Below the pieces are notes generated by a model, which saw nothing but the letters and a program-made list of their open reading frames with translations, did not search any database and was not told the origin of the DNA. Below, one piece after another: positions 1 through 7,255 of a DNA stretch of 20,671 nucleotides (positions within the stretch are counted from its first letter, which is position 1; each line of letters starts with the position of its first letter). This DNA is from an uncultured Eubacteriales bacterium (GTDB lineage: Bacteria; Bacillota; Clostridia; Christensenellales; UBA1242), in assembly GCA_902796635.1 (NCBI GenBank), contig CADBPU010000023.1, positions 1-20,671 of the forward strand. The letters run 5' to 3'. Made by a program: the position numbers and the translations under genes.

Positions 1-26
1 ATATTTTTTTGTTATTCGTTTTTATC

Positions 27-131
27 ATTTCGTAAAAGCGCATAACTGCTAAATGTAAAAAAGATACCTTTAATTAGGTATCTTGAATGTCTTTTTAACA
101 ATTCGCAGTTATATGGAAACTTTTACGAAAT
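27..131. repeat. Nested inverted-repeat element, possible small structured RNA or MITE-like palindrome
   Basis: Three nested stems are visible. The outer arms ATTTCGTAAAAG (27-38) and CTTTTACGAAAT (120-131) match over 12 bp. The middle arms ATAACTGC (42-49) and GCAGTTAT (105-112) match over 8 bp. The central hairpin AAGATACCT (61-69) / AGGTATCTT (76-84) matches over 9 bp with a 6-nt loop. No ORF fits it. I see no target-site duplication beside the outer arms, so an insertion element is not shown. It could be a structured RNA on either strand or a dispersed palindromic repeat. The rest of 132-309 is very AT-rich sequence in which I see nothing. Confidence 0.55.
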
Positions 132-309
132 AATAGTGGCTTTTTAGAAGTGGTTTTGGCTTATTTTTATCAAATTTGCTTCTTACAAAATATTTTTCAA
201 TTTATTCTCTTATAAGTTTTTATTTGATTTTATAGTCAATTTTATATATTTATATTATTTTTTTATTTATTATTTGTTTATATATTTTTATGATTTTTGT
301 GTGCTATGC

Positions 310-342
310 AAAAAAAATCTATGTACAAATATACATAGATTT
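310..342 (-). terminator. Intrinsic terminator of the 352-aa gene
   Basis: On the minus strand an 11-bp perfect stem (plus-strand arms 315-325 and 332-342, loop 326-331) runs into a tract of T (plus-strand A run 310-317). It lies 7 bases beyond the stop codon of the gene that ends at 350. Confidence 0.85.
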
Positions 343-349
343 ATAGAAT

Positions 350-1408
350 TTACTCTTTTGTTTTTATATTTATCTTTTTCACAGATTTTTCTTCATCTTT
401 TTCATTTTGTTCAATATTTCCTGATGAATTTTCCGCATTTTCATTTTCTTCTCTTGCTTCAAGTGCTTCTTTTATCAAAATATCAGTGTTGTTATAAAGA
501 TAAGTCAATTTTTTTATTAAACTTACAAAAAATGAGTTTGCATAGTACCAATTATTTTTGAACATAGGTGTATTTTGTCCATCTGGAATCAATATTTGCT
601 CTATTTCGCATTGTTTCAAATAATTTAATACATATTTGAAGATTTCGCAAAAATCTGTGCCTTCAAAAAATTTGTCTGGAACATTATACAAAACATTTTC
701 CATAAACATTGATTTATTGCTCAAATATAATTTTGATTGATTTGACATAACAAGTTCAAGTTCAAGCATTTTTATCAATCTGCAAAACAATAGATAATTT
801 CCTTTTGTTCGTAAATTCTTTTGTTTAATATTCTCTAATAATTGTGCCGAGTTTTCCTTAAATCTATATCCAAGTTTTGAAAACTCAAATACCCCATCAT
901 CATTAAAATCATAAACGACATATATGTTTACATTTATATAAATATCGTCTTCAATATGAAATTTTATGAAAATAACATTATTTTTGAAATAGATTTTATC
1001 TTCTTCGCCGACATATCTTTCCATTTCTTTCGTAATATTTTTAGCAACGTCAATTGCTGTCATTGCATATTCTTTACTTTCACTAGTTATATCGGTATAA
1101 ATAGATTTAAGTTTATTCTTTTTCCTTCGTAAATTAAGTTTTTGAACTCTTTCTTTTTCTAAAATTTCTCTATCTTGTTTAAGAACGCAATAAAACTCCA
1201 TTGGCTCCAAAACTTGATAATTGTTTTTTATAGCATAAACACCAAAAGGCAAAACACTAACATCTTGTTTGTATAAATATGTTTCACAAATTTCGTTTAA
1301 TGCTCGCGAAACTTCATTAAAGCAATTATCAGCAATTTTGTTGTATTGTTCGTCATAAAACTTCATGATATCAAACAAAAAATTAATATTTTCTTTACTT
1401 ATAGCCAT
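350..1408 (-). CDS. Conserved hypothetical protein, weak resemblance to a nucleotidyltransferase fold
   Basis: I do not recognise this 352-aa soluble protein with certainty. Residues about 50-80 (PFGVYAIKN followed by EFYCVLK) are laid out like the G-S ... D-x-D core of polymerase-beta/OAS-type nucleotidyltransferases, and a helical region around 205-270 could be the usual second domain. However, the glycine-serine pair and the paired aspartates are not preserved, so an active enzyme is not supported. The last ~35 residues (from about 318) are a charged Glu/Lys/Asn-rich tail that looks disordered. There is no signal peptide or membrane segment. The ATG at 1408 has a good ribosome site (AAAGGAGA) and a clear upstream promoter. 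The gene is transcribed alone, divergently from xer, with its own terminator. The reading frame is certain; the function is not. Confidence 0.75.
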   Translation of the reverse strand: MAISKENINFLFDIMKFYDEQYNKIADNCFNEVSRALNEICETYLYKQDVSVLPFGVYAIKNNYQVLEPMEFYCVLKQDREILEKERVQKLNLRRKKNKLKSIYTDITSESKEYAMTAIDVAKNITKEMERYVGEEDKIYFKNNVIFIKFHIEDDIYINVNIYVVYDFNDDGVFEFSKLGYRFKENSAQLLENIKQKNLRTKGNYLLFCRLIKMLELELVMSNQSKLYLSNKSMFMENVLYNVPDKFFEGTDFCEIFKYVLNYLKQCEIEQILIPDGQNTPMFKNNWYYANSFFVSLIKKLTYLYNNTDILIKEALEAREENENAENSSGNIEQNEKDEEKSVKKINIKTKE

Positions 1409-1435
1409 TTTGGTCTCCTTTTACTCTTTAATTAC

Positions 1436-1464
1436 ATTTTATATGTATTTACTATTATTGTCAA
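1436..1464 (-). promoter_or_regulatory. Sigma-A promoter of the 352-aa gene
   Basis: On the minus strand TTGACA (1464-1459) and TAAAAT (1441-1436) are 17 bases apart. Transcription would start near 1429 and give a short leader that contains AAAGGAGA before the ATG at 1408. It is back to back with the xer promoter. Confidence 0.75.
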
Positions 1465-1485
1465 CTTTGTATCAAATAAAATCAT

Positions 1486-1513
1486 TTGCAATAATTCTTT
1501 GTTGTGATATAAT
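1486..1513 (+). promoter_or_regulatory. Extended -10 promoter of xer, predicted leaderless
   Basis: TTGCAA (1486-1491) and TGATATAAT (extended -10, hexamer 1508-1513) have a 16-base spacer. Only seven bases separate the hexamer from the ATG at 1521, so transcription should start at or next to the start codon. No Shine-Dalgarno sequence precedes the ATG. Confidence 0.7.
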
Positions 1514-1520
1514 CATAACT

Positions 1521-2561
1521 ATGAGTACATATTTTTACGAAAGAAATTTGAAAGCAAATCAAAAAATTAAAGAAATGCAAAAACAACTTCCTGATTGTTG
1601 CAACGATTTTTTGCTTGGAATTGAAAATTCATCATCTGCCCTATCTAGACTTGGTTATTGCTATGATATGCAAACATTTTTTACTTATCTTAGCAATGAA
1701 ATCTCAAAGTTTGAAGGCAAAAAAGTAAAAGATTTTACTTATCAAGATATCAATCGTGTGACAGATGTTGATTTGGAACATTATTTGAGTTATTTGAATA
1801 GTTTTCAGGGAAAAGATGGAAGAATGTATGCAAATTCCGAAAAGACAAAGGCAAGAAAATTTGCCTGTATAAGGGCTATGTTCAAATTCTTTTTCAAAAA
1901 AAATAAGATTGATTCAAATGTAACAGAAAAAGTCAATCCACCAAAATTGCACGAAAAAGAAATCATACGACTTGAAGTTGATGAAGTGGCAAATTTGCTT
2001 GATTCAGTTGAATCTGGAAATAAACTTACAAAACAACAATTATGTTTTCATGAACATACAAAAACAAGAGATATGGCAATTCTAACCTTGTTTTTGGGCA
2101 CAGGAATACGTATAAGCGAACTTGTAGGTCTTGACATTGGAGATATCGATATATCACAAAATGCCTTTACAATCACCAGAAAAGGTGGCAACAGAGTTAT
2201 TTTGTATTTTGGAGAAGAAGTTAAACAAGCGCTGATTGACTATATGAAAGAAAGAACAACAAATGAATTTGTAGAAAAAGATGAAAAAGCATTGTTTTTG
2301 TCTATGAGAAACAAACGTATAAATGTTAGAACAGTTGAACTTTTAGTTAAAAAATATAGCAAACTTGTCACTCCACTTAAACATATAACTCCGCATAAAT
2401 TAAGAAGCACTTATGGAACAAATCTATATAAAGAAACTGGTGATATTTATGTCGTTGCAGATGTTTTAGGACATAAAGACGTAAACACAACAAAGAAATA
2501 TTACGCTGCAATAACTGATGATATAAGAAAAAATGCTGCCACAAAAGTTAAACTTAGATAA
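1521..2561 (+). CDS. Tyrosine site-specific recombinase (XerC/XerD/phage integrase family)
   Basis: This protein cuts and rejoins DNA through a covalent phosphotyrosine; Xer family members resolve chromosome dimers at dif, though a mobile-element role is possible. The 346-aa product has an N-terminal SAM-like core-binding domain (about 50-140) and a catalytic domain (about 150-340). The full catalytic set is visible: R197 (GTGIRISEL), K221 (TRKGGN), H292 and R295 (PHKLR), H318 (LGHKD) and Y327. The first ~45 residues are a charged extension beyond the usual ~300-aa Xer. I chose the ATG at 1521 because it follows the promoter. An upstream in-frame ATG at 1365 would add a hydrophobic leader that overlaps the opposite gene and the promoter. 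It is followed by lexA. Whether it is XerC, XerD or a paralogue cannot be told. Confidence 0.88.
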   Translation: MSTYFYERNLKANQKIKEMQKQLPDCCNDFLLGIENSSSALSRLGYCYDMQTFFTYLSNEISKFEGKKVKDFTYQDINRVTDVDLEHYLSYLNSFQGKDGRMYANSEKTKARKFACIRAMFKFFFKKNKIDSNVTEKVNPPKLHEKEIIRLEVDEVANLLDSVESGNKLTKQQLCFHEHTKTRDMAILTLFLGTGIRISELVGLDIGDIDISQNAFTITRKGGNRVILYFGEEVKQALIDYMKERTTNEFVEKDEKALFLSMRNKRINVRTVELLVKKYSKLVTPLKHITPHKLRSTYGTNLYKETGDIYVVADVLGHKDVNTTKKYYAAITDDIRKNAATKVKLR

Positions 2562-2578
2562 AAAATTTTATAATTTTA

Positions 2579-2617
2579 GAACAAATGTTTGACAAACTCA
2601 AATTTGTATGGTAAAAT
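2579..2617 (+). promoter_or_regulatory. lexA promoter with overlapping LexA box
   Basis: TTGACA (2589-2594) and the extended -10 TGGTAAAAT (hexamer 2612-2617) are 17 bases apart. GAACAAATGTTT (2579-2590) fits the Gram-positive SOS box GAACNNNNGTTC except for the last base and overlaps the -35, so LexA should repress its own gene. The start predicted near 2624 leaves a short leader with GGAGG at 2628-2632. Confidence 0.75.
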
Positions 2618-2638
2618 CCAAATAGTTGGAGGTTGCCT

Positions 2639-3271
2639 ATGCGAAATATTGATGATAATTTGAAAAATTTAATGGATTTTATTGTTGATTTTAGTAGCAA
2701 AAATGGCTATATGCCAAGTGTTAGAGAAATGTGTAAAAACATAAACATCAAAAGCACTTCAACTATTTATTATTACTTAAATATCCTTGAACAAAAAAAT
2801 TTAATCAAAAGAAATGGCAGTAAAAATGTTGCAAGAGCGTTTGAACTCGTGCAAGAAAAGCCAAAATTTGTTCAATATAACGAGTTTTGTCCAAATATAG
2901 TAAATATACCTTTGGTTGGTACAATCACTGCTGGTACTCCAATTTTGGCAGTAGAAAATATAGAAAGTCAATTTGGTTTTCCAGAAGATATGTTTGGCAA
3001 TGATGAATTATTTATGTTAAATGTAACTGGCGAAAGTATGATTGAAGCTGGCATATACAACAACGACATTATTATTGTTCGCAAACAAAATTATGCAAAT
3101 AATGGGGAAATTGTTGCTGCTCTTATAGATGATTGTGCAACAGTAAAAAGATTTTACAAAGAAAAAGACAGAATTAGATTGCAACCTGAAAATTCTACAA
3201 TGTCCCCTATCTATTGCGATAATTGTATAATACTTGGAAAAGTTATCGGGCTTGTTAGAAGAATGAGATAA
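2639..3271 (+). CDS. lexA: LexA, SOS repressor and self-cleaving protease
   Basis: LexA represses DNA-damage genes and cleaves itself when activated RecA filaments form. The 210-aa protein has an N-terminal winged helix-turn-helix (about 1-70, with PSVREMCKNINIKSTSTIYYY) and a C-terminal S24 peptidase domain. The cleavage site Ala98-Gly99 (TITAGTP), catalytic Ser133 (GESMIEAG) and Lys170 (ATVKRF) are all present. Length is normal for the family. The ATG at 2639 is supported by GGAGG six bases upstream; a TTG two codons earlier is unlikely. Autoregulation is indicated by the operator over its promoter. It lies downstream of xer and ends in a terminator shared with rluB. Confidence 0.95.
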   Translation: MRNIDDNLKNLMDFIVDFSSKNGYMPSVREMCKNINIKSTSTIYYYLNILEQKNLIKRNGSKNVARAFELVQEKPKFVQYNEFCPNIVNIPLVGTITAGTPILAVENIESQFGFPEDMFGNDELFMLNVTGESMIEAGIYNNDIIIVRKQNYANNGEIVAALIDDCATVKRFYKEKDRIRLQPENSTMSPIYCDNCIILGKVIGLVRRMR

Positions 3272-3317
3272 AAAATAACGAATTAGTTATCAGTTGATAA
3301 TCAATTCGTTTTTTTTT
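3271..3317. terminator. Bidirectional terminator between lexA and rluB
   Basis: The arms ACGAATT (3278-3284) and AATTCGT (3303-3309) enclose a second inner stem TTATC/GATAA. A T tract follows on the plus strand (3309-3317) and an A tract precedes it (3271-3275), so it can end both convergent transcripts. Confidence 0.8.
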
Positions 3318-3318
3318 G

Positions 3319-4020
3319 TTATAATGATTTTAAGTATTCTATCTCTTTTGTTGTTAGTTCCCTATACTGCCCACTTTTCAAATTTCCAAGAGTGAGTTTT
3401 TCAATCTTTATTCTTTTCAAATAAACAACCTTTTTACCTATTGTTTCAAACATTTTACGTATTTCTCTATTTCTGCCTTCAAAAATGACAATTTCAAGTT
3501 GAGTAGAATTAATTTCTTTTCTTAATATCCTTATTTTACATTGATGCAATTTATAATTGTCTATCACAACACCTTTTTCTATCTTTTTTTGTTCGTCAAG
3601 TGTTAAAACATCATTAATTTTTACTATGTATGTCTTTGAAATATTGTGTTTTGGATGAGTTAATTTGTTTGTGAGTTCTCCGTCATTTGTGAGTAATAGC
3701 AGTCCTTCACTTTCAAAATCAAGTCGGCCAACAGGATAAATTCTTTGCTCTGTTTTTATTAGTTCAACAACTGTCTTTCTTCCCCTATCATCACTAGCTG
3801 TTGAAACATAACCAACAGGTTTATTAAGCATATAATATTCAAATTTTTCAATATTTTTTACCACTTTGTCATCAAACATGACAACATCATTTTCATCAAT
3901 GTCGGTTGAAAGATTACAAACAACAACATTGTTTACTTTCACTCGCCCATCTTTTATATACTCTTCAACTTTTCTTCTGCTTGCAATACCTGCACTTGCC
4001 AAAAATTTATTTATTCTCAT
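3319..4020 (-). CDS. rluB: Ribosomal large-subunit pseudouridine synthase (RluB/RsuA family)
   Basis: Enzymes of this family isomerise a specific uridine in rRNA to pseudouridine during ribosome assembly. The 233-aa protein starts with an S4 RNA-binding domain (1-60, MRINKFLASAGIASRRK) followed by the synthase domain. The catalytic aspartate is D101 in the family motif GRLDFESEGLLLL, followed by THP (in ELTNKLTHPKH) and the C-terminal GRNREIRKMF motif. It begins one base after the stop of the upstream carboxypeptidase gene and is probably translated by coupling from it. RluB (a 23S rRNA target) is favoured over RsuA because rluB sits beside dacB in Bacillus-type genomes; sequence alone does not decide this. 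Confidence 0.9.
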   Translation of the reverse strand: MRINKFLASAGIASRRKVEEYIKDGRVKVNNVVVCNLSTDIDENDVVMFDDKVVKNIEKFEYYMLNKPVGYVSTASDDRGRKTVVELIKTEQRIYPVGRLDFESEGLLLLTNDGELTNKLTHPKHNISKTYIVKINDVLTLDEQKKIEKGVVIDNYKLHQCKIRILRKEINSTQLEIVIFEGRNREIRKMFETIGKKVVYLKRIKIEKLTLGNLKSGQYRELTTKEIEYLKSL

Positions 4021-4021
4021 C

Positions 4022-5206
4022 TCAATACCAATTTTCTACTATATCTTTAAGTTTTTGACCATAATCCTTGGTCTCTACACTTTCCATAGTATATATTTTT
4101 GTAGAAAAAATCAAGTCATTATCAAAATAAATTTTATATTCCCCAACTTCTTTTTCATTTTCAACAGGAGCAACCAGTTTTTCTTGCAAGATACTCTTGC
4201 TTTGTATTCTTTCAATTTCACTATCTTTCAAAGGATAGTAAAATGCTTGTTTTGTATAGGTTTTTACAGAATCTACTGCTCCATTTTCAACAAAAATGCT
4301 ATCTATATATTTATTTGCTTCCAAAACATTGACGTATTTGTATTGTTCAAAACAACTTTCTAGCATTTTTTGGCTTTCTTCAAACATATCTTGGCAATTC
4401 AAAACAACAGCAATAAGTCGCATGCCATCTCTTTGACAACTTGTAACACAGCATCTTCTGGCATTATCAGTAAATCCAGTTTTGACGCCTTCACAGCCCA
4501 GCATATTTTGTTGAAGCAATTTATGTTTATTTCTCAAAAATCTGTTTTGATTTGGCATATTACTAGGAATTTGTATAAATTTTGTACCAACAATTTCACG
4601 AAAATCTTTATTTTTCATTGCTTCTGCCGTGATAACAGCCAAGTCATAAGCCGAAGTATAATGTGTTTTGCTATCCAAGCCATGCGTATTATCAAAATGT
4701 GTATTATGTAAACCTAGTTCTTGAACTTTGCTATTCATCATTTCAACAAACTTATCTATGTCGCCATTTCCTACTCTATAACCAATGGCTAGCGATGCAT
4801 CATTGCCACTTGCAAGCATAAGTCCATACAACAAATGTCGCATTGAAAGATGCTCATCTCTTTTCAAATATATGCTTGTGCCTTCAATTCCTACTGCACG
4901 ATTGTCTGATGCAAAAATCTCGTCCAAATCATCAGTGTTTTCAATAGCAATAAGTGCAGTCATAATTTTTGTTGTACTTGCCATTGCAAGTTGTTCATCC
5001 ATATTCTTTTCAAGCAAAACTCTTTTACTGTTTTGCTCTATTACAACACCTGCTTTTGCTGTCATATTTTGACTATCAAAACTAGGCAACAAATTGTATC
5101 CTTGCAAACTTGCGCATTGAACAGTTTTTGGATACAAAATATTCGCCATCAATATCAAGATTGCAAGCAACATACAAAGCATCAAAACTGAAACTTTTTT
5201 ATTCAT
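4022..5206 (-). CDS. dacB: D-alanyl-D-alanine carboxypeptidase, DacB-like (peptidase S11, PBP5 family)
   Basis: It trims the terminal D-Ala from peptidoglycan peptides outside the membrane. The 394-aa protein has an N-terminal hydrophobic signal or anchor (about 5-27) and the three active-site motifs of penicillin-binding proteins: S77-T-T-K80, S133-G-N135 and K242-T-G. A beta-rich C-terminal region (about 290-390) follows. The ATG at 5206 is preceded by AAGGAG. It directly precedes rluB. In B. subtilis dacB lies close to rluB and the spore-maturation genes and acts in spore cortex synthesis, so a sporulation role is likely but inferred from position; a vegetative DacA-type role is possible. 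Confidence 0.88.
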   Translation of the reverse strand: MNKKVSVLMLCMLLAILILMANILYPKTVQCASLQGYNLLPSFDSQNMTAKAGVVIEQNSKRVLLEKNMDEQLAMASTTKIMTALIAIENTDDLDEIFASDNRAVGIEGTSIYLKRDEHLSMRHLLYGLMLASGNDASLAIGYRVGNGDIDKFVEMMNSKVQELGLHNTHFDNTHGLDSKTHYTSAYDLAVITAEAMKNKDFREIVGTKFIQIPSNMPNQNRFLRNKHKLLQQNMLGCEGVKTGFTDNARRCCVTSCQRDGMRLIAVVLNCQDMFEESQKMLESCFEQYKYVNVLEANKYIDSIFVENGAVDSVKTYTKQAFYYPLKDSEIERIQSKSILQEKLVAPVENEKEVGEYKIYFDNDLIFSTKIYTMESVETKDYGQKLKDIVENWY

Positions 5207-5301
5207 CTTATCTCCTTATTTTTTTATATATCTTTTTGAAAATTATTTACCGCAATTTTTTTAATTGTATAAGCAAAATTATTAACACTAATTTATGAAA
5301 T

Positions 5302-5670
5302 TTATTTTTTCATATTTTGTGTTAAATCCTTAAATAATTTCATCACATCATCAAAAGTATTTTTGCTATCTATTGTAATGAGTTTCAATTTGTCTCCATT
5401 GCCAACCAAAAAACCAATTGGAGAAACACTGAAACCAGCAGTTGAACCACCAGCAAAAGGATATTCTTTTTGAGCATTTTTTGGTGGAATATTTTGACTG
5501 TATTCTCCACCACCTGCAACAAATCCTACTGTCACTTTTGTGATTGGAATAATCATTGTTCCATCTAGGCAATTTATTGGCGTGCCAATAACTGTATTAA
5601 CGTCTATAATATCTTTAATTTTTGTAATTGCATTTTTCATTAAATTTTCAATTTTATCATTTTCTTGCAT
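5302..5670 (-). CDS. ytfJ: GerW/YtfJ family sporulation protein
   Basis: This is a small (122 aa) soluble protein of the GerW family, which in B. subtilis is made in spores and needed for normal germination. Recognisable features are an N-terminal amphipathic helix (MQENDKIENLMKNAITKIKDI), the core TVIGTPINCLDGTMIIPITKVTVGFVAGG and the glycine-rich PFAGGSTAGFSVSPIGFLV. Three ATG codons stand in a row (5676, 5673, 5670). The GGAG site is correctly spaced (7 bases) only for the last, so I start at 5670. It overlaps the end of the DUF2953 gene, the same pairing as ytfI-ytfJ, and the two are probably translationally coupled. Confidence 0.88.
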   Translation of the reverse strand: MQENDKIENLMKNAITKIKDIIDVNTVIGTPINCLDGTMIIPITKVTVGFVAGGGEYSQNIPPKNAQKEYPFAGGSTAGFSVSPIGFLVGNGDKLKLITIDSKNTFDDVMKLFKDLTQNMKK

Positions 5671-6274
5671 CATCATTCTCCTTATACTTTAATGACCTTA
5701 CTTGTTTTGTCAAATTTGCTTCAATAAAACTCCAAATAAAGTCAAGAACGCTCAATGATATTTTTGCCTTAAATCCAAATTTTATTACATTATTATTAAA
5801 ACTTGGAAATATTTTTAATTGCATGATAAGTTCACTCTTTTTTGTCTTGAATATTGAATAAAAAATTTTTGAAAAAACATCAACATATCCACAAATCATT
5901 GCAGATGCAAAAGCATTGCTTTTGATGCCAAAATTGAAATATATTGCCATAGTTTTGAAATAGATTTTTCTAAACAAAATACTTTCAAAATCGTTATAAT
6001 TTTGAATTGATTGCTGATTTAATTCAAGTGGCAAATATTTGTTTTTTCCTTTTTTGTTTGTCAAACATAAGCATTGATTTTGCAGTGAAATTTTATAATC
6101 TAGAATTTTGATATTTATAAATTTTAATTGCAATTTTCCTGTATTGTTTTTAATGTTAAAAAAAACTTTCAATCGCATTGTTAATTGAACGGAAAAAATA
6201 ACCAAAAGGACTATCAAAATAGCATACAAAAAACTCATTAAACTATTATTTGTTAATGAGTTATTTTTATTCAT
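5657..6274 (-). CDS. DUF2953 family protein (YtfI-like), single-pass membrane protein
   Basis: The 205-aa protein has one N-terminal membrane helix (about 13-31) and then a beta-rich domain. The C-terminal signature of DUF2953 is seen in GFKAKISLSVLDFIWSFIEANL, and the gene overlaps gerW/ytfJ as in other spore formers. Its molecular role is unknown; it is presumed to work with GerW in the developing spore. The start is uncertain. The ATG at 6274 has no ribosome site and a TATAAT one base before it; the next ATG at 6238 has no better site. Confidence is high that it is a gene, moderate for the family. Confidence 0.75.
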   Translation of the reverse strand: MNKNNSLTNNSLMSFLYAILIVLLVIFSVQLTMRLKVFFNIKNNTGKLQLKFINIKILDYKISLQNQCLCLTNKKGKNKYLPLELNQQSIQNYNDFESILFRKIYFKTMAIYFNFGIKSNAFASAMICGYVDVFSKIFYSIFKTKKSELIMQLKIFPSFNNNVIKFGFKAKISLSVLDFIWSFIEANLTKQVRSLKYKENDDARK

Positions 6275-6325
6275 AATTATAATGTATTATTTTATTAATT
6301 TTAATGATTAAAATTTTACAAAATA

Positions 6326-7255
6326 TCAGTCAACATCAATGTCTGGATTATCGTTAATAACTGTCCAATCAATTCCACCGTTGTCATCGCCCAATTCAAG
6401 TTCATGCTTTTGGTATTTTTTTGGTCTGTTGCTACTTGAAATTTTTTGCATAATTTTTGAAAAATCATGTTCGTTTTCAAGCATACTTTCAAGCGTCATA
6501 TCTTCACCATCATCATCAACAACTTTCTCTGCTGGTTTTTCCGGCTCTTTTACTTCCTTTTCTGTAATAATTTTTTCTGTGTTTTCTTTGACTTCTTTTT
6601 CAATATTTTTATCATCAATTTTTTCTGCTATTTCTTCCAAAGTTTGATTGCTGTTTTTTGGCTCAACTTCACTTTCGGTCTGCTCATCATTTGGAATATC
6701 AAATTCGTTATACAAATGATTGTTTTCAAGTTGTATTTTTTCAACACTTTTCATCAATTCTTCATAGTCTGGCAATTCGTCCAAACTATTCAATCCAAAA
6801 TGACGCAAAAACTCATCTGTTGTGCCAAACAAAAGTGGCTTTCCAACAGCGTCTTTTCTTCCAACAACTTCTATGAGTTTATAGTTCAAAAGAGTTTGAA
6901 TAGCATAGTCGCTATTTATTCCCCTAATGTCTTGCACGTCAATTCTCGTGACAGGTTGTTTGTATGCAATAATGGCCATAACTTCGAGTGTTGCACGAGT
7001 GAGTTGACGCTCTCTTATTGGATTGAGTACTTGCGAAACATCATCAGCATATTTTGGACTTGCACAAAGTTGCAACTTATCCTTGTATGTAATCATATTT
7101 ATTCCACAATCGTCATTGTATCTTTGTTTTAATACTTCAACTGCTTTGTCTAATTGTTTTGGTGTGACTTGCAATTTTTCCATGATAACACCCCTATCAA
7201 GTCCATCACCAGACAAAAATAACAATCCTTCAAGTATTTTGTCCAAATTATCCAT
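6326..7255 (-). CDS. scpB: Segregation and condensation protein B, with long acidic C-terminal extension
   Basis: ScpB is the winged-helix (kite) subunit that dimerises and binds ScpA in the SMC-ScpAB condensin, which loads on DNA and helps separate sister chromosomes. Residues 1-175 form the two winged helices with the family motifs ATLEVMAIIAYKQPVTR, IDVQDIRGI and GKPLLFGTTDEFL. The protein is 309 aa, against the usual 170-200. Residues about 175-309 are a low-complexity, Glu/Asp/Lys-rich tail, ending in a more ordered segment (LESMLENEHDF to the end). The start overlaps the scpA stop by 8 bases, with AAAGGAG inside scpA, so the two are co-translated. Confidence 0.95.
   Translation of the reverse strand: MDNLDKILEGLLFLSGDGLDRGVIMEKLQVTPKQLDKAVEVLKQRYNDDCGINMITYKDKLQLCASPKYADDVSQVLNPIRERQLTRATLEVMAIIAYKQPVTRIDVQDIRGINSDYAIQTLLNYKLIEVVGRKDAVGKPLLFGTTDEFLRHFGLNSLDELPDYEELMKSVEKIQLENNHLYNEFDIPNDEQTESEVEPKNSNQTLEEIAEKIDDKNIEKEVKENTEKIITEKEVKEPEKPAEKVVDDDGEDMTLESMLENEHDFSKIMQKISSSNRPKKYQKHELELGDDNGGIDWTVINDNPDIDVD

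Noticed and set aside
1365..1520. Longer N-terminus of the recombinase with a hydrophobic leader
   Set aside because: It would overlap the opposite gene and its promoter and cross the xer promoter; recombinases of this type are cytoplasmic.
6467..7132. Plus-strand 221-codon frame opposite scpB
   Set aside because: It is a Phe/Ile/Asn-rich shadow of the acidic scpB sequence; scpB itself is unmistakable.
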